From Planctomycetota bacterium (GTDB lineage: Bacteria > Planctomycetota > Planctomycetia > Pirellulales > Pirellulaceae), in contig CAUJKE010000380.1 of assembly GCA_963205385.1 (NCBI GenBank), positions 1 through 54,738 of the forward strand: DNA of 54,738 bases. The letters are read 5' to 3'. This document shows, in pieces, positions 52,753 through 54,738 of the stretch. The stretch's first letter is position 1, and each line of letters opens with the position of its first letter. A program made the translations under genes and the position numbers. Below the pieces are notes generated by a model. The model was not told the origin of the DNA and searched no databases. It was given only the letters and a program-made list of their open reading frames with translations.

Positions 52753-53262
52753 AGCGCGAGCGGGTCTCTTGTTCGGGGTGGGGCGCGGTGAGTCAACCTC
52801 TCCGCTGCCGTGTGGCGAGTAAAATCCCTCGAAATTAACACCTTCGGGAGGTAGAGTTCAAGGGGTCAGAACCGCCTTGAAGAACTCAGTGGGGGAATGC
52901 GGCAGGCATTCGCACCGGTGCGGGGCTTCGGAATTGGGCGGGGGAATCCGAATATTCGATGTTTGGCCAAGGTTTTGCAGAATGAAGACCATGTTCCCGC
53001 GCGTGCGCCTGCGGGTGGGTACGATGAACGCCGAGCCTGCCGTTTGCTACTCGAGCACACCCTCTGGTTCACCATCCAGACAAGCGGGAAGGCGTCCAGA
53101 AAGATATTGGGGGTCAGCCACAGATCAGCACCCATGCGTGGATGCCGTGCGTGGACAAGGCCCATGCCGTTTCATGCCGAGGGCAAGAACGCCGACAGCC
53201 CCCAGTGGTTTCACCGGGAGCTGTGTTGATTCTGATACTCGGCGAGCGACGCGCGGTGATTT
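52753..53262. other. 510-base spacer with a hairpin and a possible degenerate repeat
   Basis: No supported gene. A long imperfect hairpin lies at 52854-52887: GAGTTC/GAACTC, AAGG/CCTT and GGT/ACC with two small bulges. It could end transcription from the minus-strand gene at 53263. The minus strand at about 52866-53165 translates to a Leu/Thr/Pro- and Arg-rich frame like frames I have seen in planctomycete intergenic repeats, so this may be a decayed element; not proven. Confidence 0.35.
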
Positions 53263-53901
53263 CTAGCGGCGGAGCGTCGAGGCGGGGGTGGCGCCGGGGT
53301 CCGTCAGGTCGCGCTGGAAGGCTCCGGCGGGAACGGCCCCGCGGAGCGTGCTTTGGCCTTGGCGGTTCGCTGCGTAGGGCGCGTTGGGGGCAGGCGTGAA
53401 CGTCCGTCGGGCTTCGTCGTAGCTGGGAGTGGACGGCGCGCTGTTGACTTCTTCCAGCCCGGTGCTGCTCGCTTCGTTGACGACGTTGTACGAGAACAGT
53501 GACGTCGGCTCGTGCATTTCGGCATGCCACGGATAGTCGAAGTAGTTACGGTAACTGTACGCTCGTCGATAGAACGTGCCGTGAAACGCTGGATAACGGT
53601 GTACATAGCGGGCGTTGCCGGAGTAGCACCCGTAACGCGGATCGTAGCAGGTTTGGGGCATGTGGCCGCCCCAAGAGCCGAGGATGCCGTCGTGATAGTG
53701 GCCGTGGCGCCCGCCACAAGCGCCGCCGCCACAGTTGCCGGTAGCGCAATCGCCACTGACGTAGCTCATGGTCGCGCCTTGAATTTCTCCAGTCGAGTCG
53801 CCGACGTGATAAATCTCCGCGCTCGACTGCGTGATGCGACCGCTGGGATACGCATCAACGCCGCCGCCGAGGGTCAGCAGGGTTAGCAATACGGCATGCA
53901 T
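53263..53901 (-). CDS. Secreted Gly/Tyr/His-rich protein, unknown
   Basis: A 212-aa protein from ATG 53901, which has the best Shine-Dalgarno of this part (GGAGGTGA, six bases upstream). A short signal-like N-terminus (HAVLLTLLTLGGGVDA) precedes a Gly/Cys/His-rich part (GDCATGNCGGGACGG) and a segment with many Tyr and His (RRAYSYRNYFDYPWHAEMHE) of a type seen in planctomycete extracellular proteins. The C-terminus is Pro/Thr/Ala-rich. Function unknown. Confidence 0.75.
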   Translation of the reverse strand: MHAVLLTLLTLGGGVDAYPSGRITQSSAEIYHVGDSTGEIQGATMSYVSGDCATGNCGGGACGGRHGHYHDGILGSWGGHMPQTCYDPRYGCYSGNARYVHRYPAFHGTFYRRAYSYRNYFDYPWHAEMHEPTSLFSYNVVNEASSTGLEEVNSAPSTPSYDEARRTFTPAPNAPYAANRQGQSTLRGAVPAGAFQRDLTDPGATPASTLRR

Positions 53902-54473
53902 GGAAGTTCACCTCCAGGTGAAGGTCCGCCGCTTCGCGATCGAGGGCGGCAGCGATGTTGCAGGGTGGGATGTGCTAGCAACCGCGGCGATGAAATACTC
54001 GCGCAGTGATTAAGCGTCGTACTCTTGCATCGGACAGAGCAACCGGAGGATCAAGCGGAATCGCCGTGGGCCGCGCGAGCCGTGCAACGCGCGGCGCTTC
54101 GCCAAACGTTAAAGTTTCTATGCGCGGGGCGGAAAACGAGGTTCAACATCGCGCACCGTCGCTTATCATTCGCGTTTCAACTCCTTCGCGCGGCGTCACA
54201 ATCGGAACAGTCGCTACCTTTGCCGCGCTTTGCCTGTTTTTCGTAGCGCTAAGCAGGGTGAGCGCTTGTTGACCGGGGTTGTCTAACTAGTTTGAGACTT
54301 GTGGGAAGTGTCAAGCGTTTGGAACGGTTGCCACAGCCCCTGAACAACGAACGTTCAAGGCTTATCCTCTGGCAACTTAGCTTGTCCCACATGTTCAACA
54401 TCGTTCCGGCACTGGCTGTTCAGCGAGTCGCCGCGGCACTAGCAGCTTTGATTACTTGCAGCATGGTGAGTGC
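53902..54473. other. 572-base spacer, no gene
   Basis: Between the secreted-protein gene (minus) and the edge gene (plus). Short frames are present but none has a family pattern or start signal. No clear promoter, repeat or RNA was found. Confidence 0.4.
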
Positions 54474-54738
54474 ATGAATTCCGGTGTGGTTCTTCTTAGC
54501 CGTAATCCCAACCTCGTGGCCGAAGTTTCGCGCCAGCTCGAAGGCACCCATCCGTTGGTGTCGGTTGATTCGCTGGAAGCGTTTCGCCGCCAGCTCGAAA
54601 ACGGTACCGTCGTGGCGGCGCTGGTCCATCTTGACAGCCACACGCTCGACCATAGTTCGCCGGGCCGGTTCATTGCCGAGCTCGACGACGCCATCACCTC
54701 CGCGCCCCTGTATGGCTTGCTCGATCACGATTGTCCCC
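54474..54738 (+). CDS. Partial gene, N-terminal receiver-like domain
   Basis: Only the first 88 codons are in the window; no stop is reached. The protein begins MNSGVVLLSRNPNLVAEVSR and continues with alternating beta and helix segments (VVAALVHLDS). This shape is compatible with a response-regulator receiver or the variant receiver of sigma-54-type activators, but the phospho-Asp pocket is not clear. GGTGAG lies three bases before the ATG. Family uncertain. Confidence 0.55.
   Translation, partial: MNSGVVLLSRNPNLVAEVSRQLEGTHPLVSVDSLEAFRRQLENGTVVAALVHLDSHTLDHSSPGRFIAELDDAITSAPLYGLLDHDCP

Noticed and set aside
54006-54272. 88-codon plus-strand frame near the right end
   Set aside because: Composition is Arg/Ala/Ser noise with no ribosome binding site.

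Overview
The window is a high-GC bacterial chromosome segment that reads as a planctomycete, most likely Pirellulales-like. The reasons are an EF-Tu with the variant switch I of that phylum, a divergent EF-G, an expanded ribosomal protein L17, a DUF1559 pseudopilin-like protein, an FHA protein with a long acidic tail, and several small secreted or unclassified proteins of planctomycete style. The phylum call rests on remembered family features, not on a search.

Region 1 (about 1-34150, all plus strand) is one long run of translation and transcription genes: tuf, tRNA-Trp, secE, nusG, rplK-rplA-rplJ-rplL, rpoB-rpoC, rpsL-rpsG, fusA, then the S10, spc and alpha blocks (rpsJ, rplC, rplD, rplW, rplB, rpsS, rplV, rpsC, rplP, rpmC, rpsQ, rplN, rplX, rplE, rpsN, rpsH, rplF, rplR, rpsE, rplO, secY, adk, map, rpmJ, rpsM, rpsK, rpoA, rplQ). 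The beta, str, S10, spc and alpha operons of other bacteria lie end to end with no foreign gene between them. rpmG, rpmD, infA and rpsD are missing from their usual places, and tuf is at the head instead of after fusA. A strong intrinsic terminator follows rpsG, a TTGACG-17-TAAGAT promoter candidate precedes rpsJ, a good promoter candidate precedes rpmJ, and a strong hairpin closes the run after rplQ.

Region 2 (about 34150-46820) is an accessory-style stretch with frequent strand switches: a one-TM protein, a DUF1559 protein, methylglyoxal synthase, a zinc-ribbon membrane protein, a ketoacyl-synthase homologue lacking its catalytic Cys, an SH3/KOW-like protein with four copies of a short helical motif, a methyltransferase, an FHA protein followed by a small membrane protein, a quinone oxidoreductase, a YebC-family regulator and a GH32-like beta-propeller protein.

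Region 3 (about 46820-49390) is the most unusual part. A lower-GC gene for an AvcD-type anti-phage dCTP deaminase is preceded by 640 bases without a convincing gene, where an AvcI-like inhibitory RNA would be expected. It is followed by a small planctomycete-type ORF on the other strand and a perfect 27-bp inverted repeat.

Region 4 (about 49500-54738) holds carB, a gly/tyr-rich secreted protein, and at the right edge the 5' end of a gene that runs out of the window.
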